DNA of 64,000 nucleotides from JACRLW01 sp050181465 (GTDB lineage: Bacteria > Planctomycetota > UBA1135 > UBA2386), in assembly GCA_050181465.1 (NCBI GenBank), contig JBFXDD010000004.1, positions 1-64,000 of the forward strand. Reading direction: 5' to 3'. This document shows positions 18,351-27,750 of the stretch, one piece after another. The notes beneath the pieces are model-generated. The model was not told the DNA's origin. It did not search any database and saw only the letters and a program-made list of their open reading frames with translations. Numbering within the stretch: the first letter of the stretch is position 1; each line of letters begins with the position of its first letter. The position numbers and the translations under genes were made by a program.

Positions 18351-18560
18351 CGTCGGGTGCTGGTCGCCCTCGTCGGCGACCAGTTCGATCAGGCCGCGGT
18401 CCAGTTCGTCCGAGGCGATCCGGATGAAATTGCGCTCCCGGGTCTCGAAGAGCGGCTTCGCCCCGCGCACCAGTTCGCGGACTCGTTTCTGCAAGAGCGC
18501 CGTGCGGCGAAAGGAACCGCCGACCTGGCGAACCAGCTTCTGGGGGAGAGTGTCGTCCAT
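18345..18560 (-). CDS. rpoZ: Putative RNA polymerase omega subunit
   Basis: A 71-aa protein similar in layout to bacterial omega, the small RNA polymerase subunit that stabilises beta-prime. The pattern VGGSFRRTALLQKRVRELVRGAKPL matches the omega core (here broken as VGGSFRRTALLQ, then KRVRELVRGAKPL), and a later helix ends with DELDRGLIEL, as in the EI..GKI region. The ATG at 18560 is chosen as the first start before the conserved core; the frame upstream reads as antisense of the neighbouring pseudopilin. It sits downstream of two pseudopilin genes, an unusual place. The stop lies in a tandem repeat. Confidence 0.72.
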   Translation of the reverse strand: MDDTLPQKLVRQVGGSFRRTALLQKRVRELVRGAKPLFETRERNFIRIASDELDRGLIELVADEGDQHPTL

Positions 18561-18646
18561 GAGGCCATGACCGGGCTGAGGCCCAGCGGGCGGAACAGGG
18601 TACCCATGGCCGGTCAACCGCGCAAGGCGCCCCACCGGCGGGAGGC

Positions 18647-19759
18647 TCAGGGATCGCGAGAGTCGACGATGGTCTGGAGGTCCGCGTAGGCGCGTTGGCC
18701 GTTCCGGTTCGTGCTCACCACGGTCAGGTGGAGCAGGATCTGCCGCGCCGAGGGCGGGCCGATGATCTGGACCTCGAAGCCGTGAGGGAAGCCCAGGTTG
18801 ACCGCGGTCGGCACCGAGAAGCGACCGACACCGATGCCGGCCTGCGAGAAGTTCGTCGCCACGGAATGGTGGCGATAGACCAGCATGTCGGCGTCGCAAA
18901 GCCGCAGTTCGGGGCGGATGCGCCACTCCGTGCCGCCGCGGGCGGGCGACGGCGAGGTCAGGAGGGCCCCACCGGCGTCGATCTCCCGAAGCGTCCCGGG
19001 ATCTTGGATCGGCAGGTAACCGGCCCAGACCAGGGAGACCTGGTCATGGACCACACCGGCGGTGTCCGGCGTACGCTGGAGGAGGTGCAGCAGCATCTCG
19101 GTGCGCTCGGTGCCGTTCGTGATGCGGTCGATCTGGGTACCGTCCGCCATCGGCTCACTCACCCAGTGCGCGAGGTTCAGGCCGTCCGGTGTGCCGCGGC
19201 GCGGGCCGCCGTTGACCGCCGTCAGGTAGTACCGCTCGATGCGATAGATATCGACGCGGTGAGTCACCCCGGTGCTCGTCTCGAACTCGTCGGTCCAGGC
19301 GTAGCGCGTGAAGAAGAGCTCGTTGCCGGTCCGGACGCCGGGTCCGGACTCCCGCTCGAGTCGCCCGCCCGGCGTCACCGTCGGGATGCGCGAGGACGGG
19401 ATCGCAGACGGCAGGGTCCCGTCGAGGAGTGCCGACCTATAGCCTTCGCCGATCACGCCGCCGCCGAACAAGCCGACCGCCGAACCGAGACCACGCTGCA
19501 TCTCATCGAGAATGTCTTGCGTGATTTCCGCCGACCGCGACTGTCGCTCCGCGAACTTCTGCGCTCGCATGCCATCGATGCTGAGCGTCGCGACCAACCA
19601 CGCCAGGAGCAGCACCAGCGTCGCCGCGATGGTGACTTCGAGCAGCGTGAATCCTCGGCTGAGCTGACCGCGAGGAGTTCCCCGGCTCGTCACGACAGGA
19701 GGATGAAGGACAGCGCGATCCCACACCGGAGACCACGTCGTCGAATGGTTGCTTTGCAT
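18647..19759 (-). CDS. Type II secretion/type IV pilus-like prepilin protein (GspJ-like)
   Basis: A 370-aa pseudopilin-type protein. A long leader (35 residues) ends in the prepilin peptidase site SRG before FTLLEVTIAATLV, with the conserved Glu at position +5 and a hydrophobic helix. The rest is a soluble domain with no recognised family. The ATG at 19759 is well supported by AGGAGAG seven bases upstream. It follows the 1179-aa pseudopilin gene by 74 bp, so the two are likely one operon. A minor pseudopilin role in a secretion pseudopilus is inferred from the N-terminus and size. Confidence 0.82.
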   Translation of the reverse strand: MQSNHSTTWSPVWDRAVLHPPVVTSRGTPRGQLSRGFTLLEVTIAATLVLLLAWLVATLSIDGMRAQKFAERQSRSAEITQDILDEMQRGLGSAVGLFGGGVIGEGYRSALLDGTLPSAIPSSRIPTVTPGGRLERESGPGVRTGNELFFTRYAWTDEFETSTGVTHRVDIYRIERYYLTAVNGGPRRGTPDGLNLAHWVSEPMADGTQIDRITNGTERTEMLLHLLQRTPDTAGVVHDQVSLVWAGYLPIQDPGTLREIDAGGALLTSPSPARGGTEWRIRPELRLCDADMLVYRHHSVATNFSQAGIGVGRFSVPTAVNLGFPHGFEVQIIGPPSARQILLHLTVVSTNRNGQRAYADLQTIVDSRDP

Positions 19760-19833
19760 GATTCTCTCCTCGCTCGAATTCCGCGTTCCCTCGGGTCACC
19801 CAGGCTCGGAATTGGCCGAGCCCGGGTCGCGCC

Positions 19834-22800
19834 TCAACGCTCGATGTAGATCTTCATCTGGTGAACCGAGTAGTGCAGGTGCATGTCGCGGCGGTAGGCC
19901 TCCACACGCAGCACGTAACTTCCGTCCGGGAAACGACCCGACGGCACTCCCCACGAGTACACCTGCACACCGGTGCCGGTGTCCGGGACCAGATACGTCG
20001 TCTCGGGCGGCTTCTGACCGATCACCGCGGGAGAGTCATCCTGGATGTAGCGCCATTCCTGACCGTTGTTCGGCGAGTAATAGATCACGTAGTCGATTTC
20101 CGTCTCGTCCTCGACGAAAGTCGCCGGTGTGCTCTTGGTGTACGGAAGACGATCCCACCGCAACCACTCCACGCCGATCTGGATGTCGATCGACCCTGGA
20201 TTGATGAGTTCGCTGATCTCGGTCGGAGCCAGGATCTCCACACGCGGCGGCTGCTTGACCCGGTGCACGAGCGCCGTATCACCGAGCTCGAAGTAACTCT
20301 GGAACAGCGTGAGCAAGCACCAACGCGCGATGAATGACGAGCCCGTCTCCGTCGTCGTGCCGATGCCGTTCACCACCACGAACCCAGACGCAGTGCCGCC
20401 CGGATTCTGCAGTTGCACGAGACCGGACCCCATGTACGAAGTGTTGTGGCGGACGAACTCGCGCAGGATGGAGGCCTGGAAGCGCTCGTTGCTGTAGGGC
20501 GCGTAGCTGAACTCCGGGGGCAGATTGCCGGAGGTGTTGACCGAGAACGGTCGGGTCGTCGTGATCGAGCTCGGAACCACGAAGCCGTAGTCGTCTCGGA
20601 TAGAGAGGCCGGCACCGACCGCCGGCCCGGTCGCCGTGCTGAAGTGGTGATTGAAGTGCGACGATGTCGTGCCGTTGTTGAAGAACGACACGGAGCCGGG
20701 CTCGGCCGTGCGGTGCTGACCGTTGTACATCACGGTCCCGTAAGCACGGCCCGTGCCGGCAGCGGCGTGCACGTCCTGCATGTTGCGATGCATGAACGTC
20801 GTTGCCGTCGTGCCCGCCGTCAGGTTGCCGCGAGCCATGCCGCCCGTCGCCGGAACGGCGAACCAGTCGTTCAGGTACGCGTAGTCGGGGAACAGTTCAC
20901 CCAGCCACGGCTTCTCCCACCAGTAGTTCGTACCGGTACCGGCACGCACCAGACTTCGCGAGCCTGTGATGTTGTTGACGTAACCGGTCGTCGTCGCCGA
21001 CGAGCCGTACGGCATCAGGTTCATCGGAATCGAGTTCGGATACCCGTTCGCCGAGTCGTAGCCGATCTCGTTGCCGCAACCGACGTAGTAGTACGAGTAA
21101 CCCGAGAGCGTCGTGTAGAGCGATTCGCTCTCCACGATCGCATTGCGCATCAGGTGCATCAGACGTGGCACGTCGAACGACAGACGGCCGGCCCATCGGT
21201 TGAAGGTCCGGACGATGCCCTGATAATCCGCCTTACTGTTGTTAGTGTTGGTCAGGGCGTCGTGGAACCAGTTGTAGCCATCCCCGAAGTCCGGATCGCC
21301 GCTGAGCAAGTCACGATACGGATTGTGACGGGGATCACCCCAGACCTGGGCACGCTCGGTGAACGGCACCGCGTCGCGACTGTCCGCCCACCAGGTGTAG
21401 GTCTCGGAGAAGTCGTAGGGCGCGACGTAACGACCGTCCATGCCGAACGGCACGGTACCCAAGTCCTCGAAGTCGCCCGAGTAGCCGGAGTACGAGTAGA
21501 TCCTGGTTCGGACGGTGAGCTGAACCTGATCCTCGAAGCGGTCGCGCGGGCTGTAGTAGAGGGGCGGGGAGTCCGTGGTGACGAATCGAGCCTGGTCCCA
21601 GACCTCGCCCGGGATCTTGATGCGCCAACGAGCCGTGTTCTTGGGCCCGTCGCCGTCAGCATCCAGATTGCGCGTGAACTCCATACCCGTGCCGATCGCG
21701 GCGGGCACGTATTCCATGCCGTAGAGACGCGAGCGAAGGTTGTTGTACAAACCCTGCATTCCCACCTGCGGGGCGGTCACCGGCGTGTTGTAGAGCACGA
21801 ACACCGTCGACTTGCGCTTCCCGGGGCCTGGATCGTGGAAGAACGAGATCCACGCCATGTGCGGGTGCACCACCACGTCGTACCAGTAGTTCGGCGCCGG
21901 CAGGAAGGTTCGGTAGTTCAAGTCACCCGCGACGGCGACACCGCCTTGGAGACATTGCACTTCCACGCCCGGCATGACCGGGTTCGTCCCTGAAGAGTCG
22001 GTGAGATCGACATCCATCACCTGAAGGATGATCGGATGCGACGCATCGAGCGTATTCGGTCCCGTGTACCCGTCCGGATTCTGCAGGTACGCATAGACGC
22101 GGAGGTAGACGTCGGTGGTCTCACCGGCGACTCCGGGCGGTGCCGCGGTGCGAAGTTCTTCCGGATGCGTCACCACGCGCACTTCCGGCAGCTCGTCCGG
22201 CAGCTTGGCCGCGTCCGAGTAGTTGCGCAATGCGGGTGTCGGCATGAGCTCGCCGTGGAGGTTGATCAGGAGCGAATGGCGATAGACGTCGGGTCGACGC
22301 GCCATGTCCTCGAGCAACACCTGCAGCGGCGGCTCCGTCGACATGTCGGAGAGCGGCGGCGGTGCCGGCACGCCGATCCGCTTGGCCTCCTCGATCGCTT
22401 CCAAGCGGTCCTCGACGGCCTGCTTGCGAAGCTCCCAGAGCTTCTGCGCGCGCGGATAGCGCATCGCATGGTTGTGGAAGTCCGCCAGGCTGTAGGGGTA
22501 CGGATTGGTGACCGCATCCCAGTCGTTGTGCTTGACGCCGTCCTTCAACAGCTTGGCATCGATCATGTCCGGCACGTAGTAGAACGTCGACGCGCTTCCT
22601 GCCGGCATGAGACCGGGGTAGACGTAGGTGTTGTTGATCGTTTGATGGCTGTCGACGTCGTCGTTGATCGCGGGGCGATAGTTGGGGTCACGCCCGTAGC
22701 CGGCCTTCGTGATCCAGTGGGTCTTGATGCGGAGACCCGGGTTGCGATTCTCGAGATCGGTCACTGCCGACTCGACGAAAGGCACGATCGCCTCCATGAA

Positions 22801-23373
22801 CACCCACCATCCCGGGATGTTCTCGATCGCCAGCAGGAACACATCGAATACCTGGGTCGTCGGGAATGCCGAACCGATCGAGTTCACGACAGACGACAGG
22901 CTCGCGACCTCGTAGATCTCCCCGGTCCTCGACTGCTTCACGATGCGCACGGTGACGTAGCGGACCGTACGATTGAGGAGTCCGGTGAACGGTCGGACCG
23001 AGATGCGGCGCCCCCACACCCACTGCCCGTCACGCATCACATTGCCGGAGAGCACGTGGTTCGGCTCGATCAGAGCGCCGTATTCGTTTCGGGCGATCGA
23101 CAACGTTGGCTTCGGCACGATGCCGTCGTCGAGCACGTCGAGGTCGATGGCGGCGGCGAAGTCCCCGCGATCGATCGAGGCATGAATCTCGGACAGAATC
23201 GACTGCGCCTTCGTGTACGCGAACAACTTGTCGCGCTGGGCCCGCGTCGTCCGGTAGTTCGAACTGACGTGAGTTCCGAGGACGATGGCCGCGACGAGAA
23301 AGATCGACACCCCGAGCATCAACTCGAGCAGGGTGAAGCCTCGTTGCGATCGCGATCGACGATGACCGTTCAT
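19834..23373 (-). CDS. Giant pseudopilin-like protein with very large C-terminal domain
   Basis: An 1179-aa protein whose first 35 residues are a classic class III prepilin leader and helix: SQRG, then FTLLELMLGVSIFLVAA. The ATG at 23373 has AGGAGAG upstream; a longer open frame lacks sense. Ordinary pseudopilins are 150-400 aa, so the roughly 1140 residues after the helix are exceptional. They are Tyr/Trp/Asn/Thr-rich, contain several runs such as YSYSGYSGDF and YSYYYVG, and end in a segment that looks like a beta-sandwich (SGRFPDGSYVLRVEAYR). No enzyme motif was recognised. Expected localisation is inner membrane then periplasm or surface after prepilin peptidase cleavage. Confidence 0.85.
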   Translation of the reverse strand: MNGHRRSRSQRGFTLLELMLGVSIFLVAAIVLGTHVSSNYRTTRAQRDKLFAYTKAQSILSEIHASIDRGDFAAAIDLDVLDDGIVPKPTLSIARNEYGALIEPNHVLSGNVMRDGQWVWGRRISVRPFTGLLNRTVRYVTVRIVKQSRTGEIYEVASLSSVVNSIGSAFPTTQVFDVFLLAIENIPGWWVFMEAIVPFVESAVTDLENRNPGLRIKTHWITKAGYGRDPNYRPAINDDVDSHQTINNTYVYPGLMPAGSASTFYYVPDMIDAKLLKDGVKHNDWDAVTNPYPYSLADFHNHAMRYPRAQKLWELRKQAVEDRLEAIEEAKRIGVPAPPPLSDMSTEPPLQVLLEDMARRPDVYRHSLLINLHGELMPTPALRNYSDAAKLPDELPEVRVVTHPEELRTAAPPGVAGETTDVYLRVYAYLQNPDGYTGPNTLDASHPIILQVMDVDLTDSSGTNPVMPGVEVQCLQGGVAVAGDLNYRTFLPAPNYWYDVVVHPHMAWISFFHDPGPGKRKSTVFVLYNTPVTAPQVGMQGLYNNLRSRLYGMEYVPAAIGTGMEFTRNLDADGDGPKNTARWRIKIPGEVWDQARFVTTDSPPLYYSPRDRFEDQVQLTVRTRIYSYSGYSGDFEDLGTVPFGMDGRYVAPYDFSETYTWWADSRDAVPFTERAQVWGDPRHNPYRDLLSGDPDFGDGYNWFHDALTNTNNSKADYQGIVRTFNRWAGRLSFDVPRLMHLMRNAIVESESLYTTLSGYSYYYVGCGNEIGYDSANGYPNSIPMNLMPYGSSATTTGYVNNITGSRSLVRAGTGTNYWWEKPWLGELFPDYAYLNDWFAVPATGGMARGNLTAGTTATTFMHRNMQDVHAAAGTGRAYGTVMYNGQHRTAEPGSVSFFNNGTTSSHFNHHFSTATGPAVGAGLSIRDDYGFVVPSSITTTRPFSVNTSGNLPPEFSYAPYSNERFQASILREFVRHNTSYMGSGLVQLQNPGGTASGFVVVNGIGTTTETGSSFIARWCLLTLFQSYFELGDTALVHRVKQPPRVEILAPTEISELINPGSIDIQIGVEWLRWDRLPYTKSTPATFVEDETEIDYVIYYSPNNGQEWRYIQDDSPAVIGQKPPETTYLVPDTGTGVQVYSWGVPSGRFPDGSYVLRVEAYRRDMHLHYSVHQMKIYIER

Positions 23374-23461
23374 GGCGCTCTCCTGTTGCGTTGCCCCGGC
23401 GATGGGCCGAGGTCTCCGGGGTCCTTCGAAGGTGGCCCCGAACGTCGATCGGTCGCGGTAG

Positions 23462-25333
23462 GTGAACGACTGTAGCGAGGTTCGACGGTCGTCCGTTTCC
23501 GGGACACCACAGCCCCTCGGCAAGACCTCTTCCACCGCGCGGACGAAGTCGCATGATCGCTGCCCCGCGTTGACCCGATCACTTCCTCGCCTACGACTCC
23601 TTGCGCCGATCGTGCGGCCGTTCCTCGGGCAACGGCTACGGGTCGGAATGGGCATCCTCGCGACCATCGCGGCAGCGGCGCTACTCCTGTCGCTCCCGTG
23701 GCTCGCCGGGCGCGCCCTCGACGCCGCACGCCTCGGTGCAACCGCGCGCGTGACCTGGCTCGCCGCGGGGTTCGCCGCCGCCGCGATCGCCGAGTCCGCG
23801 CTGCGCTACGCCGCGCGTCGGCTGCTGGTCTGTGCTTCGAGACGAGCCGAGGAAGTCCTGAAAGGGGAGTTGGTCGCCAGGATCACGCGAATGCCGCTGG
23901 CCGCGCTGTCGTTCGGCCGCACCGGCGACACCATCAGCCGGCTCACGCAAGACGTCGAACTGCTGCGCTTCGTGACCGGGCCGCTCCTGCTCTACGGCGT
24001 GCAGGCCCTGGTGGTCGTTCCCGGCGGCATCTTGCTGCTGGCGCAGAGTTCGCTGCCCATCGCTCTCGGTGGTGCCGCACTCCTCTGCATCATGGTCGTG
24101 ACGTTGCGCCGATTGGCCGGCCCCATCGAGCGCAAGACCGCGGCGACCCAGGCCGCGCTCGCCGCGATCGCCACGCATGCAGCAGAACGAGCGATCGGGA
24201 TCCGTGTCGTCGCCGCTTTCGACCTTGCCCACGACGAGGATCGCTCGATGGAGCGTCTCGCCGGTACCCTCGCCGAGCGCGGAGTGGCGCAGGCGCGGTG
24301 GAACGCCGCGGTCAACGTCGTGATCCACCTCTCGGTGGAGTTGGTGATCCTCTTGGGCTTGTGGCTCGGAGCGATCGAGGTGCTCGAGGGCCGCAGCACG
24401 CCCGGCGCGTTGCTGGAGTTCTGGGCCATGCTTGCCGTACAGCTCGGACCGCTGATGGCGCTCGGGTTCGTGTTCAGCGGCTTCCCGCGAGCACTGGCCG
24501 CCGGCGAGCGACTCGCATCGATCCACGATGCGGCGCCGGAAGCCGACGGTGGACTCCCACTCCCCGACGGTCCGCTGCGGATCGAGATTCGCGACCTGCG
24601 CATCGCGGTGCCGTCTCGCGACGAGCCGGTGCTGGATGGCCTCTCTTTCACGCAGGAAGCCGGCCGCACCTTGGGCATCGTCGGAGCCGTCGGTAGCGGC
24701 AAGTCGACTCTGCTCGACGTCCTGCTCCGCTTCGTCGATCCGCCGCGGGGAAGCGTGCTCGTGTCGGGACTCGACATCCTCGACGTGCGACTGCCGGATC
24801 TTCGCGCGCGGTTCGCGGTCGCCCTCCAGGATCCGTTCCTGTTCAGCGATTCGATTGCGGACAACATTCGGTTCGGTACCGGCAGCGGCGACGTCGAGGC
24901 CGCGGTCCGACTCGCCGACCTCACTCCCGACCTCGAGCAAATGCCGGAGGGCGCGAACACGGTGGTCGGCGAACGGGGGGTGACGCTCAGCGGTGGCCAG
25001 CGCCAACGCGCGGCGCTCGCGCGCGCGCTGCTGACCGATCGCGAGATCCTGGTCCTCGACGACACCCTTTCGGCGGTCGATCACGCCACCGAGTCGCGGA
25101 TCTTGGCCAACCTCCGCCGACGCAGCGCCGGACGCACCACGCTTCTCGTCAGCCATCGACTCTCCGCGGTCCGTCACGCCGATGCGATCCTCGTGCTCGA
25201 GCGCGGTCGCGCGCTCGACCTCGGTCCTCACGACGAGTTGATCGAGCGCTGCGAGACCTATCGCCGCATGTGGCTGGCGCAACAGGAGCAGCGAGCACTG
25301 GAACCCGAATCCCCACCGGCGGCCGACGCATGA
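23462..25333 (+). CDS. ABC exporter half-transporter, degenerate-site subunit (MdlA/YheI type)
   Basis: About 620 aa: a six-helix type I exporter membrane domain (first helix near residues 60-80) followed by an ATPase domain with Walker A GAVGSGKST, signature LSGGQRQRA and Walker B ILVLDDTLS. The Walker B catalytic Glu is replaced by Asp, as in the non-hydrolysing half of heterodimeric exporters. The longest frame starts at GTG 23462, but the family begins near the TTG at 23570 (LTRSLPRLRLL), which may be the true start. The stop overlaps the next gene's ATG by four bases, so the two encode a heterodimer. Substrate is unknown; lipids or drugs are usual for relatives. Confidence 0.88.
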   Translation: MNDCSEVRRSSVSGTPQPLGKTSSTARTKSHDRCPALTRSLPRLRLLAPIVRPFLGQRLRVGMGILATIAAAALLLSLPWLAGRALDAARLGATARVTWLAAGFAAAAIAESALRYAARRLLVCASRRAEEVLKGELVARITRMPLAALSFGRTGDTISRLTQDVELLRFVTGPLLLYGVQALVVVPGGILLLAQSSLPIALGGAALLCIMVVTLRRLAGPIERKTAATQAALAAIATHAAERAIGIRVVAAFDLAHDEDRSMERLAGTLAERGVAQARWNAAVNVVIHLSVELVILLGLWLGAIEVLEGRSTPGALLEFWAMLAVQLGPLMALGFVFSGFPRALAAGERLASIHDAAPEADGGLPLPDGPLRIEIRDLRIAVPSRDEPVLDGLSFTQEAGRTLGIVGAVGSGKSTLLDVLLRFVDPPRGSVLVSGLDILDVRLPDLRARFAVALQDPFLFSDSIADNIRFGTGSGDVEAAVRLADLTPDLEQMPEGANTVVGERGVTLSGGQRQRAALARALLTDREILVLDDTLSAVDHATESRILANLRRRSAGRTTLLVSHRLSAVRHADAILVLERGRALDLGPHDELIERCETYRRMWLAQQEQRALEPESPPAADA

Positions 25334-27078
25334 AAGCAGGTGCACAGTTGCTGCGACTGTGGCCGTTCGTTCGCCCGCACCGCGTGCGGGTGGGGATCGC
25401 CTTCGCCTTGCTGCTCGCGTCCTTCGCCATCGAACTGGTCGGGCCATTCCTGATCCGCAGCGCGATCGACGGTCCGTTGTCTGCGATCGACACGCCGATG
25501 CCGCAGCGACGAGATCGCCTGTTGTGGATCGCGTTCGGCTACCTCGGCATCGTCCTCGCCGGCACCGCGTTCAGCCTGACGTTTGCGCTCATCACGGCTC
25601 GGATCGGGCGCAGTGTGGTCCGCGACCTGCGCGTGGCGCTCTGGAACAAGCTGGTGCGCGTCGACGTGCGTTGGCACGACCAGAACCCGAGCGGGCGTGT
25701 CGTCACGCGAGTCACCACCGACCTCGAGAATCTCGATGAACTGGTCTCGAGCGGCGGACTACTGGCGGTTTTCGACCTCCTGAAGCTCCTCGGCATCCTG
25801 ACGGCCTTCGCCCTCGTCGCCCCGACGATCTTCCTGTTGGTATTGCTCGCGATCCCGATCGCAATCGCGTTGAGCGTGGTGTTCCGCCGACGCGCCCGCG
25901 AGGCGTACGCAGCGGTGCGCACGGCGCTCGCCGACCAGAACGCATTCACCGCCGAGGTCCTGGGCGGAATCCGCACGGTACGCGCCTACGGTCGCGAGGA
26001 CTTCGTCGAAGCTCGCTACGGGGAGAGAAACGCGGCAACGCGTTCCGCCTGGGATCGCACCGTCGCCGCGTTCGCGGCCTTCTTCGCCATCGTCGACGGC
26101 ATCCTGCGGCTGGCCCAAGCCGCGATCCTCCTGCTCGGCGGGCACGCCGTGGCCGGCGGATCGCTGAGTGCGGGAAGCCTCGTGCAGATTTGGCTCTATT
26201 TCGGCAAGCTGCAAGAACCCGTCCGGCAACTCGGCGAGCGCTACCACGTGATCCTCTCCGCACTCAGCAGCGCGGAGCGAGTGTTGACGATCCTCGATCA
26301 GGCGGACGGAGCCGGGGACTCTGAGATCACTCGGTCGCCTCGAGGGGAGCGTGGAATCGGCCACCTGCAACTACGCGACGTTCACTTCGGCTATCGCCCC
26401 GACACCCCCATCCTGCGCGGCATCGATCTCGAGGTCCCGGCCGGGCACCGCATCGCGATCGTCGGTCCCACCGGTGCCGGCAAGTCGACTCTGCTGGCAC
26501 TGCTCTCACGACTGTTCGACCCGCACCAAGGTGCGATCCTGCTCGACCGTGAGGATCTCACCACGATTCCTCTGCGAGAGTTGCGGCGGCGAATCGCGGT
26601 CGTTCCCCAGGAGCCGATCCTGTTCGACGGGTCGATCCTCGACAACATCCGGCTGTTCGATGAGTCGATCACGAGTTCGACGGTCGAGTCGATCCTCGAT
26701 CGGCTCGGTGCGAGTGCGACCTTCCGCGCGCGCGGGGGGGTCTCCGCGCCGGTCGGCGAACGTGGCCAGGGTCTGTCGCGCGGCGAACGCCAGATCGTGG
26801 CCTTCGCCCGCGCACTGCTGCGCGACCCGGAAGTTCTGGTGCTCGACGAAGCGACCGCGAGCGTCGACTCCGACACCGAGGCTCGACTGACCCAGGCGAT
26901 GCAGGCACTCCGCGCCGGACGAACCTGCCTGATCGTGGCGCACCGCCTCGCGACCGTGCGCGATGCCGACGAGATCGTCGTGCTGCGCGAGGGCCGGATC
27001 GTCGAGCGAGGGCGGCACGACGACCTGCTGGCGAGCGGCGGGGAATACGCGAGCATGCACCGGGCCGCGGCCGGCTGA
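25330..27078 (+). CDS. ABC exporter half-transporter, catalytic-site subunit (MdlB/YheH type)
   Basis: A 582-aa partner of the preceding subunit. It has six predicted membrane helices in residues 15-300 and an ATPase domain with Walker A GPTGAGKST, a divergent signature LSRGERQ in place of LSGGQ, Walker B VLVLDEATA with the catalytic Glu, and the H-loop IVAHRLA. Divergence is thus split between the two halves, with Walker B degenerate in one and the signature in the other, which in a heterodimer places both changes at the same composite ATP site. The ATG overlaps the upstream stop (ATGA). Confidence 0.9.
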   Translation: MKAGAQLLRLWPFVRPHRVRVGIAFALLLASFAIELVGPFLIRSAIDGPLSAIDTPMPQRRDRLLWIAFGYLGIVLAGTAFSLTFALITARIGRSVVRDLRVALWNKLVRVDVRWHDQNPSGRVVTRVTTDLENLDELVSSGGLLAVFDLLKLLGILTAFALVAPTIFLLVLLAIPIAIALSVVFRRRAREAYAAVRTALADQNAFTAEVLGGIRTVRAYGREDFVEARYGERNAATRSAWDRTVAAFAAFFAIVDGILRLAQAAILLLGGHAVAGGSLSAGSLVQIWLYFGKLQEPVRQLGERYHVILSALSSAERVLTILDQADGAGDSEITRSPRGERGIGHLQLRDVHFGYRPDTPILRGIDLEVPAGHRIAIVGPTGAGKSTLLALLSRLFDPHQGAILLDREDLTTIPLRELRRRIAVVPQEPILFDGSILDNIRLFDESITSSTVESILDRLGASATFRARGGVSAPVGERGQGLSRGERQIVAFARALLRDPEVLVLDEATASVDSDTEARLTQAMQALRAGRTCLIVAHRLATVRDADEIVVLREGRIVERGRHDDLLASGGEYASMHRAAAG

Positions 27079-27099
27079 CCGGGCAGCGCGGAGAGCCGA

Positions 27100-27741
27100 T
27101 CAGCTCCTCCGCTTCGCCCGCGACTTGCCAGCGAAACAACAGATCGGACACGCGGCGGGGTCGTGCCGCAGTGCCGGGCAGTGCTGGCGACCAAACCAGA
27201 TGATCTGCAAGTGGCGACGATTCCAGGTCGAGGGCGGGAAGAGGGTCTTCAGGTCACGCTCGGTCTGCACGACGTTTCGGCCCGACGTAAGACCCCACCG
27301 AGTCGCGCAGCGGTGGATGTGGGTGTCGACCGGAAACGCGGGCACGCCGAAGGCCTGCGCCATGACGACGCTGGCGGTCTTGTGTCCCACTCCGGGCAAG
27401 GCCTCGAGCGCCGCGAGGTCGGCAGGGACTTCGCCGCCGTGACGTTCGATCAGCAAGCGGGACAACTCGCGGATGTTCTTCGCTTTTTGCGGAGCGAGCC
27501 CACAGGTCCGGATCGCCCCCAGGATGGCACCCACCTCGACCTCGGCCATCGCCGCGGGGGTCGCCGCCAGCCGGAACAGCTCCGGTGTAACCAGATTCAC
27601 CCGAACATCGGTGGTCTGCGCCGAAAGCAGAACCGCGATCAGGAGAGAAAACGGATCGGAATGATCCAGCGGGATCGGCGGCTCTGGGTAGAGCTGGTCG
27701 AGAATCGATCCGATGCGATCGGCCTTCTCAGCGCGCTTCAA
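27100..27741 (-). CDS. nth: Endonuclease III-type DNA glycosylase/AP lyase
   Basis: A 213-aa base-excision repair enzyme that removes oxidised pyrimidines. The helix-hairpin-helix LPGVGHKTASVV carries the catalytic Lys, and VDTHIHR the catalytic Asp. Near the C-terminus is HCPALRHDPAACPICC: four cysteines spaced C-x9-C-x2-C-C, whereas the classical iron-sulfur loop is C-x6-C-x2-C-x5-C, so the cluster may be altered or absent. The start is a TTG at 27741 with no clear Shine-Dalgarno site, nine bases from repeat copy C, which therefore covers its promoter region. It is convergent with the ABC exporter. Confidence 0.9.
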   Translation of the reverse strand: MKRAEKADRIGSILDQLYPEPPIPLDHSDPFSLLIAVLLSAQTTDVRVNLVTPELFRLAATPAAMAEVEVGAILGAIRTCGLAPQKAKNIRELSRLLIERHGGEVPADLAALEALPGVGHKTASVVMAQAFGVPAFPVDTHIHRCATRWGLTSGRNVVQTERDLKTLFPPSTWNRRHLQIIWFGRQHCPALRHDPAACPICCFAGKSRAKRRS

Positions 27742-27750
27742 GGGTGGTCT

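Noticed and set aside
18285..18689. A plus-strand frame over the tandem repeat and rpoZ
   Set aside because: It is antisense to the omega-like gene, and its Gly/Ser repeat comes only from the 15-bp tandem DNA.
20413..23475. Two long plus-strand frames (20413-21993 and 22036-23475)
   Set aside because: Both are antisense to the giant pseudopilin and show the Arg/Val/Gly shadow composition with no motifs.
23681..25447. A 588-codon minus-strand frame
   Set aside because: It lies wholly opposite the first ABC exporter gene, whose Walker motifs establish the true strand.
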